Below, piece after piece: positions 18,738-26,759 of a DNA stretch of 64,000 nt. The position numbers and the translations under genes were made by a program. The stretch is from Microbacterium foliorum. Its GTDB lineage: Bacteria; Actinomycetota; Actinomycetes; Actinomycetales; Microbacteriaceae. The notes beneath the pieces were generated by a model. That model was not told the origin of the DNA. It ran no database searches and saw only the letters and a program-made list of their open reading frames with translations. The stretch lies in the NCBI RefSeq assembly GCF_006385575.1, contig NZ_CP041040.1, forward strand, positions 1-64,000, read 5' to 3'. The first letter of the stretch is position 1. The number at the start of each line of letters is the position of its first letter.

Positions 18738-19640
18738 ATGACCACGCCTGAGTTCGCGGACAACCGCGACAACTTCTGCTACCGGCATCCGGATCGGCAG
18801 AGCTTCGTGCTCTGCCAGCGGTGCCTGCGCACCATCTGCCCCGAGTGCCAGACGCAGGCACCCGTCGGAGTGATCTGCCCTGAATGCATGGCGGATCAGC
18901 GCAAGAACCGCACTCCCGCCCAGAAGCGCGCCGAGCGCCGCTGGGGCGGCCGCAACTCCGCCACCGCCACCGTGCGCAGTGGCAAGCCGATCGTCACCTA
19001 CGTGCTGCTCGCGGTGACGTCGTTCATCGGGCTGGTGCAGCTCATCCCGGGGATCGGCGATGCGATCACGGGCCAGCTGCTCTTCGCCGCGGGCTACCTG
19101 TACCCCAACCTGTCGCTCATGTCGTTCGAGCCCTGGCGACTTCTCACCGCCGTCTTCGCGCATGGCGGGTTCCTGCATCTCGCGCTCAACATGCTCGCTC
19201 TGTGGATGCTGGGGCAGAGCCTCGAGCCGATGCTGGGCCGGGTCCGCTTCCTCGCGCTGTATCTGATCAGCGGTCTCGGCGGCTCCGTCGCCGTCGCCCT
19301 GCTCGCGCCCGGGACCGCGACGGTCGGCGCGTCCGGTGCGATCTTCGGCCTGATGGCCGCGCTGCTCATCATCGGCAGGCACATCGGTGCGAATGTGACG
19401 GGGATCCTCGTGATCCTCGGCATCAACTTCGTCGTCGGATTCGTGTTCTCTCAGAACATCGCCTGGCAGGCGCACCTCGGCGGTGCGATCGTCGGAGCAC
19501 TGCTCGCCTTCATCCTCACCAGAACCCGAAGGCGCGAGCAGCGCACACTGCAGATCGTGCTGCTCGCCGCGGTCGTCGTCGCCCTGATCCTGATCGTCGC
19601 CCTGTTGGTGCCATTCCTGATCACGACGGTTTACTCCTGA
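18738..19640 (+). CDS. Rhomboid family intramembrane serine protease
   Basis: A 300-residue membrane protease. The N-terminus is a Cys-rich zinc-binding module (CYRHPDRQSFVLCQRCLRTICPEC, then CPEC at about 47-50). Six or seven hydrophobic segments follow, with the catalytic Ser199 in GASGAIFG and the catalytic His246 in AHLGGA, and the AHGGFLHLALNM motif before them. Substrates are unknown. It is probably co-transcribed with the cyclophilin gene and ends before the bidirectional terminator. Confidence 0.93.
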   Translation: MTTPEFADNRDNFCYRHPDRQSFVLCQRCLRTICPECQTQAPVGVICPECMADQRKNRTPAQKRAERRWGGRNSATATVRSGKPIVTYVLLAVTSFIGLVQLIPGIGDAITGQLLFAAGYLYPNLSLMSFEPWRLLTAVFAHGGFLHLALNMLALWMLGQSLEPMLGRVRFLALYLISGLGGSVAVALLAPGTATVGASGAIFGLMAALLIIGRHIGANVTGILVILGINFVVGFVFSQNIAWQAHLGGAIVGALLAFILTRTRRREQRTLQIVLLAAVVVALILIVALLVPFLITTVYS

Positions 19641-19645
19641 TCAAG

Positions 19646-19722
19646 AGTTGTTAACAGGGTTGTTAACCGTTGTGAATAACATGGGTGTAATTCTCCCCAG
19701 GGTGGGGATAACCTGTGGATAA
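19646..19722. repeat. Second oriC-like motif cluster (GTTAAC and DnaA boxes)
   Basis: Between the rhomboid stop and the terminator lie GTTGTTAAC at 19647-19655 and 19659-19667 (12-base period), TGTGAATAA at 19671-19679 (one mismatch to a DnaA box), TGGGGATAA at 19703-19711 and a perfect TGTGGATAA at 19714-19722. Bases 19646-19667 are the exact reverse complement of 13761-13782. The order box, three bases, GTTAAC is the same as at oriC and at 13.75 kb. Confidence 0.6.
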
Positions 19723-19742
19723 CTCTCTTTCGTCGAGAACGA

Positions 19743-19780
19743 AAGAAGGCCCCTCTCGCCGGAGCGAGAGGGGCCTTCTT
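19743..19780. terminator. Bidirectional terminator between rhomboid gene and crgA
   Basis: A perfect 17-bp stem, AAGAAGGCCCCTCTCGC at 19743-19759 with its complement at 19764-19780 and a CGGA loop, stands between two convergent genes. A-rich and T-rich flanks would allow termination in both directions. Confidence 0.9.
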
Positions 19781-19799
19781 CGAAGAGGAGGGGCTGGCG

Positions 19800-20039
19800 T
19801 CAGCGCCAGCGAGTGGTCATCAGGAAGCCGATCAGGGCGATGCCCAGGCCGATCGCGAGGTTCCAGTTGTCGAGACCCGGGATCGGGAACTGCATGCCGG
19901 AGATGTAGAACACGAGAATCCACACCAGACCGAGGAGCATGAAGCCGATCATCACCGGCTTGAACCACACGGCGTTGGGTGCGGCTTCGCCTTCGCTGCG
20001 CGGAGCTTCGGGTTCTTCAGTCTTGCGGTCGCGTGCCAT
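19800..20039 (-). CDS. crgA: Cell division protein CrgA
   Basis: Small membrane regulator of septation, 79 residues. It has a charged Glu/Lys/Arg-rich N-terminus, then two transmembrane segments (WFKPVMIGFMLLGLVWILVFYISG and NLAIGLGIALIGFLMTTRW), with the FPIPGLDNWN linker characteristic of CrgA. TACACT lies six bases upstream of the ATG at 20039, so longer in-frame starts are rejected. Its location near the sortase and the PknB-FtsW/RodA block is conserved in actinobacteria. Confidence 0.93.
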   Translation of the reverse strand: MARDRKTEEPEAPRSEGEAAPNAVWFKPVMIGFMLLGLVWILVFYISGMQFPIPGLDNWNLAIGLGIALIGFLMTTRWR

Positions 20040-20125
20040 TCCCACAGTGTACCCAAGAGTGTCATATCGCGCGGAAAAGCAAGGCCAGAGGGCTGGTGTC
20101 CAGGTCTGGCGGATAAGATCTGGCC

Positions 20126-20920
20126 ATGACTGCATCCGTCGTCTCGGGGGAGCGACGTGCACACCGCCGTCGCCCCCGATCGCGCGCGACCTTCACGAGC
20201 GTCCTCGGGGAGCTGCTGCTCACCGGCGGAGTGCTCGTGCTCCTCTTCGTCGCGTGGCAGATGTGGATCGGCGACATCATCATCGCCGCACAGAAGAACG
20301 ACGAGGGCGCGGCCATGTCTCAGACGCTTGCTGAGGCTCCCGCACCCGAGCCCCCGCCGCTGGTCGAGGGGGAGGACGGCACGACCTACTACGAGCCCGT
20401 GATCCCTGCCGCACCCGCAGACGCGCAGTGGTTCGCACAGATGCAGGTCCCGCGTTTCGGGTCCGAGTACAACGTCGGCATCTACGGCGGCACGAGCCGT
20501 GCGCGCACTCTCGACGACCTCGGAATCGGCGTGTACACCGACTCGAAGATGCCCGGCGAGGTCGGCAACTTCGCCATGGCCGGGCACCGCACCACATGGG
20601 GCAAGCCCTTCAACCAGCTCGACAAGCTCCAGGTCGGCGATGCGATCGTCGTCGAGACCCCCGACGGATGGTTCACCTACCGTTTCCGGACGCTGGAGTA
20701 CGTGAAGCCGACCCAGACCGACGTGCTGCTCGATGTGCCGCAGATGCCCGGCGTCGAGACCGGCGAGAAGTACATCACACTGACCGCCTGCTCCCCGCTC
20801 TACTCACTGGCCGAGCGCATCGTCGCCTACGGGGTGTTCGAGAGCTTCCAGCCGCGCGCCGAAGGCCCGCCCACAGCTCTCACCGACCCCCCGCCTCCGC
20901 CGGCAGCGCCGTCGATCTAG
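20126..20920 (+). CDS. Class E sortase
   Basis: A 264-residue membrane-anchored transpeptidase. A basic N-terminus and one membrane segment (about 28-54) are followed by a Pro/Glu-rich linker and the sortase domain, with catalytic His154 (AGHRTTWG), Cys222 (TLTAC) and Arg231 (AERIVAYG). The TLTAC form and chromosomal location near crgA and pknB fit class E (SrtE). TAAGAT six bases before the ATG marks a leaderless start. No LPXTG or LAXTG substrate gene is next to it. Confidence 0.9.
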   Translation: MTASVVSGERRAHRRRPRSRATFTSVLGELLLTGGVLVLLFVAWQMWIGDIIIAAQKNDEGAAMSQTLAEAPAPEPPPLVEGEDGTTYYEPVIPAAPADAQWFAQMQVPRFGSEYNVGIYGGTSRARTLDDLGIGVYTDSKMPGEVGNFAMAGHRTTWGKPFNQLDKLQVGDAIVVETPDGWFTYRFRTLEYVKPTQTDVLLDVPQMPGVETGEKYITLTACSPLYSLAERIVAYGVFESFQPRAEGPPTALTDPPPPPAAPSI

Positions 20921-20941
20921 CCGAACGGAACGAGACACATC

Positions 20942-21097
20942 ATGTATGCCGCCCTCTGGCGCCTGCTGCCCGGTCCGTGGTGGCTGAAGCTCTTCTTCCT
21001 TCTCGTGCTCATCGCAGCGGTGCTCTACGGGCTGTTCTGGTTCGTGTTCCCCTGGGTGAGCCCCCTGATCACCCCGGGCGAGGTCGATCTCGAATGA
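20942..21097 (+). CDS. Small membrane protein linked to sortase and amidotransferase genes
   Basis: A 51-residue protein beginning MYAALWRLLPGPWWLKL and ending ITPGEVDLE, with one strong membrane segment at about 17-40 (LFFLLVLIAAVLYGLFWFVF). The ATG is preceded by ACGGAACGAGACACATC. It lies 21 bases after the sortase stop, and its last bases overlap the amidotransferase ATG (ATGA), so it is translated in an operon. Short membrane proteins at this place occur in related actinobacteria; their function is unknown. Confidence 0.75.
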   Translation: MYAALWRLLPGPWWLKLFFLLVLIAAVLYGLFWFVFPWVSPLITPGEVDLE

Positions 21098-21729
21098 CCC
21101 GCGTGCTCGTCGTGGACAACCACGACAGCTTCGTGCACACCCTCGTCGGGTACCTGCGTGAGCTCGGCGCCGACGTCACGCTGATCGAGGCGGATGCCAC
21201 CGACGCCGTGCAGCTCGAGGGGATGCTGCCCGCGTTCGATGCGCTGCTGCTCTCGCCCGGACCGGGCGCTCCGGCCGATGCCGGGGTCTCGATCGATGCC
21301 GTGCGCCTCGCCACGCGGATGCGGATGCCGCTCCTCGGGGTCTGCCTCGGGCATCAGGTGATCGGCGCGGCGTTCGGCGCGGCCGTGTCGGAGGCGCCCG
21401 AGCTGATGCATGGCATGGTGTCGCCGGTCACGCATGACGGCTCGGCGCTCTTCGCCGGCATCCCCTCGCCGTTCGATGCCGGCAGGTATCACTCCCTAGC
21501 CCTCGCGGAGTCGGCGCTGCCGTCTGACGTGGTCGTCACTGCACGCACCGACAGCGGCACCGTGATGGCCCTGGAGCACACTCGGCTGCCGATTCTCGGG
21601 GTGCAGTTCCACCCCGAGAGCGTGCTCACAGAAGGTGGCTACCGTCTACTCGCGAACTGGCTCGAACTCTGCGGCGACGCAGATGCCGTGGCGCTGTCAT
21701 CGAACCTGCACCCGCTGTCGGGGGAGTGA
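21094..21729 (+). CDS. Class I glutamine amidotransferase, PabA/TrpG-like
   Basis: A 211-residue glutaminase subunit that supplies ammonia to aminodeoxychorismate or anthranilate synthase. The triad is Cys84 (GVCLGHQ), His173 and Glu175 (FHPES), and the oxyanion strand is LLLSPGPGAP. It begins MTRVLVVDNHDSFVHTL, typical of TrpG/PabA. The position in the sortase-pknB neighbourhood matches the actinobacterial gene usually called pabA; the synthase partner is not in the window, so folate against tryptophan use is not settled. Confidence 0.85.
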   Translation: MTRVLVVDNHDSFVHTLVGYLRELGADVTLIEADATDAVQLEGMLPAFDALLLSPGPGAPADAGVSIDAVRLATRMRMPLLGVCLGHQVIGAAFGAAVSEAPELMHGMVSPVTHDGSALFAGIPSPFDAGRYHSLALAESALPSDVVVTARTDSGTVMALEHTRLPILGVQFHPESVLTEGGYRLLANWLELCGDADAVALSSNLHPLSGE

Positions 21730-21803
21730 CGCGCCGCTGAGGTGTCGTCCCGGTCGCGCTCGTTCGTCGCGCGGTGCGGCGTCCCCCGAGGGAGCGAGAC
21801 GGC

Positions 21804-23498
21804 TCAGTCGGCGGCGACGCAGTAGCGCAGTTCGACGGTCGAGCCGATCGCGACATCGCCCGGCGCGGCCGACATCGACGACACGGTCGGAGGCTCGGTC
21901 GGCGTGCAGTCGATCAGCTCGACCGGGCTCGGCGTGAGCCCGATGCGTTCGAGCTCTGCCTGCGCGGCATCCATCGTCCACCCCGTGACGTCGGTGAGGG
22001 TCACCCGGCCGCTGGCGACCACGAGATTCACGACGGTCTGCGGCGCGACTTCGCTCTCGGCGGCCTCGCTCGCCTCCATCACCGTCTCTGCTGCCAGCCC
22101 CTTGTCGTTGCGCTGGATCACTGTGCCGAGTTCGAGACCCGCTGCCGCGAGAGCATCTTTGGCGGCCGTCAACGACAGACCCTCGAGAATCGGCACCATC
22201 ACGGTCTCCTTGCCGGATGACACGTAGATGGTGACGGAATCACCCTCGCTGACGGCTGTGCCGCTCTCCGGATCGGTGCGGATCACGTTGCCCTCGACGA
22301 TGTCGTTGCTCGACTCGAGCACGAGCTTCGACGTCAGATCGAGTTCGCCGAGATCGTCCTGAGCGCGCTCGGACGAGACGTTGACGAGATCAGGCACGAC
22401 ACGAGCGCTCGACGGCACGTCATCCGGGCGCATGCTGAGCGTCCACACCCAGAACAGCACGGATGCCAGGAGCACCGCGAGCAGCGCGACGCCTGCCCAG
22501 ATCCACGCGACCGGCGGACCAGACTGCGTGCGAGCCATGGTCGTGTCGGTGCTCAGCTGGCGCAGCGATCGGGCGGTCTCCTGCGCGGCGCGGGGGCTCG
22601 GGCCGTACAGCTCGCTGGTGAGCGCGCCGAGTTCCTTGCGGCTCGGCGCGTGACCCGAGACCGCGGAGTCGAGCGCTGCGCGGAAATGCGCAGCATCCGG
22701 GTACCGCTGGTACGGATCCTTCGCGAGTGCACGCAGAACGATCGGGTCGAGCGCACCGGGGGAGTCCTCGTTCACCTCGGTCGGAGGCACGGGGGTCTCG
22801 CTCACGTGCTGGTAGGCGACAGCGACCGGCGACTCGCCGCGGAACGGCTGACGACCCGTGAGCAGTTCGTAGAGCACCACGCCCGTGGAATACAGGTCTG
22901 CCCTGGCGTCGACCGGCTCGCCCTTGGCCTGCTCGGGTGAGAAGTACGCGGCGGTGCCGATGATCTGCGTGGTCTCGGCGACGGTCGACGATGAGTCGGA
23001 CACGGCTCGGGCGATGCCGAAGTCCATGACCTTGACCTGGCCCTTGTCGGTGACCATGACGTTGCCCGGCTTGATGTCGCGATGCACGACACCCGCGCGG
23101 TGCGAGTAGTCGAGTGCCTCGAGGATGCCGTCGACATAGCGCACGGCGTCTTCGACAGGCACCGGCCCCTTGGCGATGATGTCCTTCAGCAGGGTTCCGC
23201 TGATCAGCTCCATGATGATGTACGGAGGCTCATCGGTGCTGCTGTCGGTGGTCGAGGGGTCACCGGCGTCGTAGACGCGGACGATCGACGGGTGCGACAT
23301 GCGCGACGCCGACTGCGCCTCGAGCCGGAAGCGCGTGCGGAACGCATTGTCGCGCGCGAGCTCGGGGTCGAGGATCTTGATCGCCACCGCACGACCCAGC
23401 GTCAGGTCGTACCCGCGGTACACCTTCGCCATGCCGCCGTGCCCGATGAGCTCGTCTACGCGGTAGCGTCCCGCGAGAACTCGTGGCTCTGTCGACAC
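21804..23498 (-). CDS. pknB: Ser/Thr protein kinase PknB with PASTA repeats
   Basis: Transmembrane kinase of 564 residues that senses peptidoglycan fragments or lipid II and controls wall growth. The kinase domain (12-270) has Lys41, the catalytic loop HRDIKPGN at 139-146 and DFG at 159-161. A membrane segment lies at about 329-351, followed by three PASTA repeats (starting VVPDLVN, VPILEGLS and LTDVTGWT). It is the last gene of the leftward fhaA-fhaB-pstP-rodA-pbpA-pknA-pknB operon. Three PASTA units is fewer than the four of mycobacterial PknB. Confidence 0.95.
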   Translation of the reverse strand: MSTEPRVLAGRYRVDELIGHGGMAKVYRGYDLTLGRAVAIKILDPELARDNAFRTRFRLEAQSASRMSHPSIVRVYDAGDPSTTDSSTDEPPYIIMELISGTLLKDIIAKGPVPVEDAVRYVDGILEALDYSHRAGVVHRDIKPGNVMVTDKGQVKVMDFGIARAVSDSSSTVAETTQIIGTAAYFSPEQAKGEPVDARADLYSTGVVLYELLTGRQPFRGESPVAVAYQHVSETPVPPTEVNEDSPGALDPIVLRALAKDPYQRYPDAAHFRAALDSAVSGHAPSRKELGALTSELYGPSPRAAQETARSLRQLSTDTTMARTQSGPPVAWIWAGVALLAVLLASVLFWVWTLSMRPDDVPSSARVVPDLVNVSSERAQDDLGELDLTSKLVLESSNDIVEGNVIRTDPESGTAVSEGDSVTIYVSSGKETVMVPILEGLSLTAAKDALAAAGLELGTVIQRNDKGLAAETVMEASEAAESEVAPQTVVNLVVASGRVTLTDVTGWTMDAAQAELERIGLTPSPVELIDCTPTEPPTVSSMSAAPGDVAIGSTVELRYCVAAD

Positions 23499-23552
23499 GT
23501 ACTGACCCCCTGATACGACCTTATGGATGCTCTAGCCTACGGCGCGAGCGGT

Positions 23553-25307
23553 TTACTCGCCTGAGTCGCCGCCGTCTGTGTCGCCCTCACCGGGATCCGG
23601 TGCGGCAGGCAGGATGGGGACGCCCGGCATGGCATCCGACTGCTCGGACGGCATGTCGCTTCCGCAGAACACACGGAACGTGGCGGTGATCGTCTGTCCG
23701 GCCGTGCCGGGGATGATCTGCGTCGAGAGCACGCTCGGACCGAAGCTGCGGATGGACTCGCCGGAGTTTCCGCCCGAGAAGGTCGCGTTGGTGAGCGTCA
23801 CCTCGAAGGCCGATCGCGCCGGGGTGCCGGAGGGGCATTCGAAGCTGGGCCAGTTGAGCGTGACGGGCTCGCCCTCGGTGGCGGTGCCGGCGATGGTCGG
23901 CGTGCCCGAGGGCTTGCCCACCTTCACCTGCTCCTTGAAGGTCGTCAGCATGATGGTCGTACCCTCGGGAACGTTGCCACCCGGCTGGACCGATTCGACC
24001 GTTCCGACCTGATTCGCGCTCGGGGCGACGGTGTTGCCCACCGTGCACTCGGCCTGGAGCCCGGCGTTGACCGCCGCGGCCTGCGCGGCCTCGCACTGCA
24101 TTCCGACGAGACCGAGAGCATCGACGTCGACCAGTTCGGGCTCAGGCGTCTCGCTTTCGCTCGGCGTCGGCTCGGGCGTCTGCGAGGTCGTCTCCGACTG
24201 GGAAGGCGCGGGCTCAGGGTCACTCGGGTTCATCAGCGCGAACACGGTTCCGCCGAGCACGACCACCAGCAGGGCGATCAGAGCGATGAGCGGCCACGTC
24301 CACGGGCTGCGCTTCTTCTTCGTCTTCTCGGCGTCCTCATCGGCCTGCTCACCGGTGGGCAGCTGAGCCGTGGTGGGGAGGATGCGAGTCGTGCCGTCGT
24401 CGCCCGATGCCGTGAGCAGTCGGGTGGCGTCGTCGGAGGCCACACCACCGGTCGCGATGGCCGGCACCGCGATCGCTGCGGAGTTCAGGTCTCCTCGGCG
24501 CAGTGCCTGCGCGGCGCGCGCCACCGTGGCGGACGACGAGGGTCGGTCGGCCGGCTTCTTGGCGATCATCGCCATGACGAGGTTCTGCACCGGGATCGGC
24601 ACGGTCGGCGGCAGCGGCGGAGGCTGCTCGTTGATCTGCGCCATCGCGATGGCGACCTGAGACTCGCCCGTGAACGGGCGCTTGCCTGCGAGGCACTCAT
24701 ACGCGACGATGCCGAGGGAGTAGGTGTCGGTCGCCGGCGATGCCGGGTGCCCGGAGGCCTGCTCGGGCGAGAGGTACTGCACGGTGCCCATGACCTGACC
24801 GGTGGCCGTCAGCGGCACCTGGTCGGCGATGCGGGCGATGCCGAAGTCGGTGATCTTGACGCGGCCGTCGGGCGTGATCAGCAGGTTTCCCGGCTTGATG
24901 TCGCGGTGCACGAGACCGGCCGCGTGGGCGGCCTGCAGAGCGGATGCCGTCTGCGCGACGATGTCGAGGGTCTTGTCGGCGCTCAGCGCGCCGTCGCGTT
25001 CGAGCACGGTCGAGAGAGCCTCGCCGGGCACGAGCTCCATGACGAGGTAGGCGCTGCCGTTCTCCTCGCCGTAGTCGAAGACGCTCGCGATGCCCTCGTG
25101 GTTGACGAGTGCGGCATGGCGCGCCTCAGCGCGGAACCGCTCGAGGAACCCGGGGTCCCCCATGTACTCGTCCTTGAGGATCTTGATGGCCACGGTGCGG
25201 CCGATGACGTGATCCGTCGCCTCCCACACCTCGCCCATGCCGCCGATCGCAATACGCGACTGCAGCTCGTAGCGACCACCGAACGACACACCCTGCGTCG
25301 GTCTCAT
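23553..25307 (-). CDS. pknA: Ser/Thr protein kinase PknA-type with single PASTA-like domain
   Basis: A 584-residue membrane kinase partner of PknB. The kinase domain has Lys42, HRDIKPGN at 134-141 and DFG at 154-156. A membrane segment follows (WTWPLIALIALLVVVLGGTVFALM), then a Pro/Glu/Ser linker, one PASTA-like unit (GLVGMQCEAAQAAAVNAGL) and a C-terminal extension of about 110 residues. The ATG at 25307 overlaps the pbpA stop (ATGA), which rules out longer upstream starts. An extracellular PASTA-like unit on PknA is unlike mycobacterial PknA. Confidence 0.93.
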   Translation of the reverse strand: MRPTQGVSFGGRYELQSRIAIGGMGEVWEATDHVIGRTVAIKILKDEYMGDPGFLERFRAEARHAALVNHEGIASVFDYGEENGSAYLVMELVPGEALSTVLERDGALSADKTLDIVAQTASALQAAHAAGLVHRDIKPGNLLITPDGRVKITDFGIARIADQVPLTATGQVMGTVQYLSPEQASGHPASPATDTYSLGIVAYECLAGKRPFTGESQVAIAMAQINEQPPPLPPTVPIPVQNLVMAMIAKKPADRPSSSATVARAAQALRRGDLNSAAIAVPAIATGGVASDDATRLLTASGDDGTTRILPTTAQLPTGEQADEDAEKTKKKRSPWTWPLIALIALLVVVLGGTVFALMNPSDPEPAPSQSETTSQTPEPTPSESETPEPELVDVDALGLVGMQCEAAQAAAVNAGLQAECTVGNTVAPSANQVGTVESVQPGGNVPEGTTIMLTTFKEQVKVGKPSGTPTIAGTATEGEPVTLNWPSFECPSGTPARSAFEVTLTNATFSGGNSGESIRSFGPSVLSTQIIPGTAGQTITATFRVFCGSDMPSEQSDAMPGVPILPAAPDPGEGDTDGGDSGE

Positions 25308-26758
25308 CTGCCCAGCACCGCCTCTATGACCTTCTTTGCAATCGGAGCGGCGATGGTGTCGCCGGATCCTGACTGCCCTTGTCCGCCGCCGTCTTCGACG
25401 AGGACCGCTACTGCCACTTCCGGGTCGTCCGCCGGTGCGAAACCGGTGAACCACAACGTGTAGGGCTTGTTACCGTTCTCGGTCGTGCCTGTCTTTCCAG
25501 CCACATCGACCCCGTCTATTCTTGCACCCTGGGCAGCGCCGTTCGAGACGCTGGCGACCATCGACGCCGCGACCTGTTCGGCGGTCGTCGCATCGGTGGC
25601 CTGTCCGAACTGGGTGTCGTCGTACGAACGGATGACCGAGAGGTCGTTGCCGATCACCGTGTCGACCAGGCGGGGGTTCATCACGACGCCGTCGTTCGCG
25701 ATCCCGGCCGCCACCATCGCGATCTGCAGCGGTGTGGAGGTGACCTGTCCCTGCCCGAACCCGGTGAGCGCGGTCTGCGCGTCGTCGAGAGCCCGCGGGT
25801 AGCTCGAGGGCGTGGATTCCAGCGGCGTGGAGAAGCTCTGATTGAAGCCGAACTTCTCGGCCATCTCGCGAATCGCGTCGTCACCGAGCTCGACCGCGAG
25901 CTCGGCCATGGGGATGTTGCAACTCAGCCGGATGGCTTCGGCGATGGTGACGGTGTCACCGCTGCCGCACGTGCCGCCCCAGGCGTTGGCGACCGTGTTG
26001 TTCGAACCCGGCAGTGTGTACCGCGCAGGGTTCGGGAGCGTCGAGTCGGGCGTCCAATTGCCCGACTCATAGGCCGCGGCCGCCACGACCAGCTTGAACG
26101 TCGAGCCCGGGGGGTTGAGGTCGCCGGCGATCGCCCGATTCGAGAGCGGCTTCGCCGGGTCTTCGTCGAGCTGATCGTAGGTCGCGTTCGCGGCATCCGC
26201 GTCATGGGTCGCGAGCAGGTTGGTGTCGAAGCCTGGCGTCGACACCATGGCGAGAATCCGCCCGGTCTTCGGCTCGATGGCCACGACAGCGCCGTTGAGG
26301 CCCTGCAGGCCCTCGTAGGCCGCTCGCTGTGCAGCGGTGTCGAGAGTCAGTTCCACACTGAATCCGCTCTGCGGCTGGCCCGAGAGGATCCGCTCGATCT
26401 CGGCGAAGAACGCGCTCGAGCCGGTGCCGGAGAGGTCGGAGTTCATCGCCCGCTCGATCCCGGTCGCCGACTGCAGAGCGGGGTTGAAGTACCCGGTGAC
26501 GGGCGCCCACATCGCGGCATCCGTGTAGACGCGCTGGAACTGGTAGCGGTCGTCCGAGGGCGTCGAGGAGGCGATCGCCACGTCGTCGACGATGATGGAT
26601 CCGCGTTGGATCTCGTAGCTGTCGAGCAGCGTGCGCCTGTTGTTCGGGTTCTGCCCGAGGGAATCGGCCTCGACGACCTGGATCCAGCTGGTCGCCGCGA
26701 ACAGCGACAGGAACATGAACAGCATCACGATGCTGAGACGGCGGAGTTCTTTCGTCAT
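25304..26758 (-). CDS. pbpA: Penicillin-binding protein (PbpA/FtsI-type transpeptidase)
   Basis: A 484-residue class B transpeptidase that cross-links peptidoglycan. An N-terminal membrane anchor (9-28) is followed by a dimerisation region and the transpeptidase domain, with S219-TFK, S279-C-N and K422-TG in the right order. It is shorter than FtsI proper, as PbpA of actinobacteria is. It is coupled to pknA by ATGA and lies one base after the rodA stop, indicating a transglycosylase-transpeptidase pair. Confidence 0.93.
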   Translation of the reverse strand: MTKELRRLSIVMLFMFLSLFAATSWIQVVEADSLGQNPNNRRTLLDSYEIQRGSIIVDDVAIASSTPSDDRYQFQRVYTDAAMWAPVTGYFNPALQSATGIERAMNSDLSGTGSSAFFAEIERILSGQPQSGFSVELTLDTAAQRAAYEGLQGLNGAVVAIEPKTGRILAMVSTPGFDTNLLATHDADAANATYDQLDEDPAKPLSNRAIAGDLNPPGSTFKLVVAAAAYESGNWTPDSTLPNPARYTLPGSNNTVANAWGGTCGSGDTVTIAEAIRLSCNIPMAELAVELGDDAIREMAEKFGFNQSFSTPLESTPSSYPRALDDAQTALTGFGQGQVTSTPLQIAMVAAGIANDGVVMNPRLVDTVIGNDLSVIRSYDDTQFGQATDATTAEQVAASMVASVSNGAAQGARIDGVDVAGKTGTTENGNKPYTLWFTGFAPADDPEVAVAVLVEDGGGQGQSGSGDTIAAPIAKKVIEAVLGR

Positions 26759-26759
26759 A

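Noticed and set aside
19727..19745. CTTTCGT-CGAGA-ACGAAAG inverted repeat near the bidirectional terminator as another ACTTTCGT operator
   Set aside because: Arms and spacing differ from the 5-4-5 palindromes, and it lies against the terminator between convergent gene ends.
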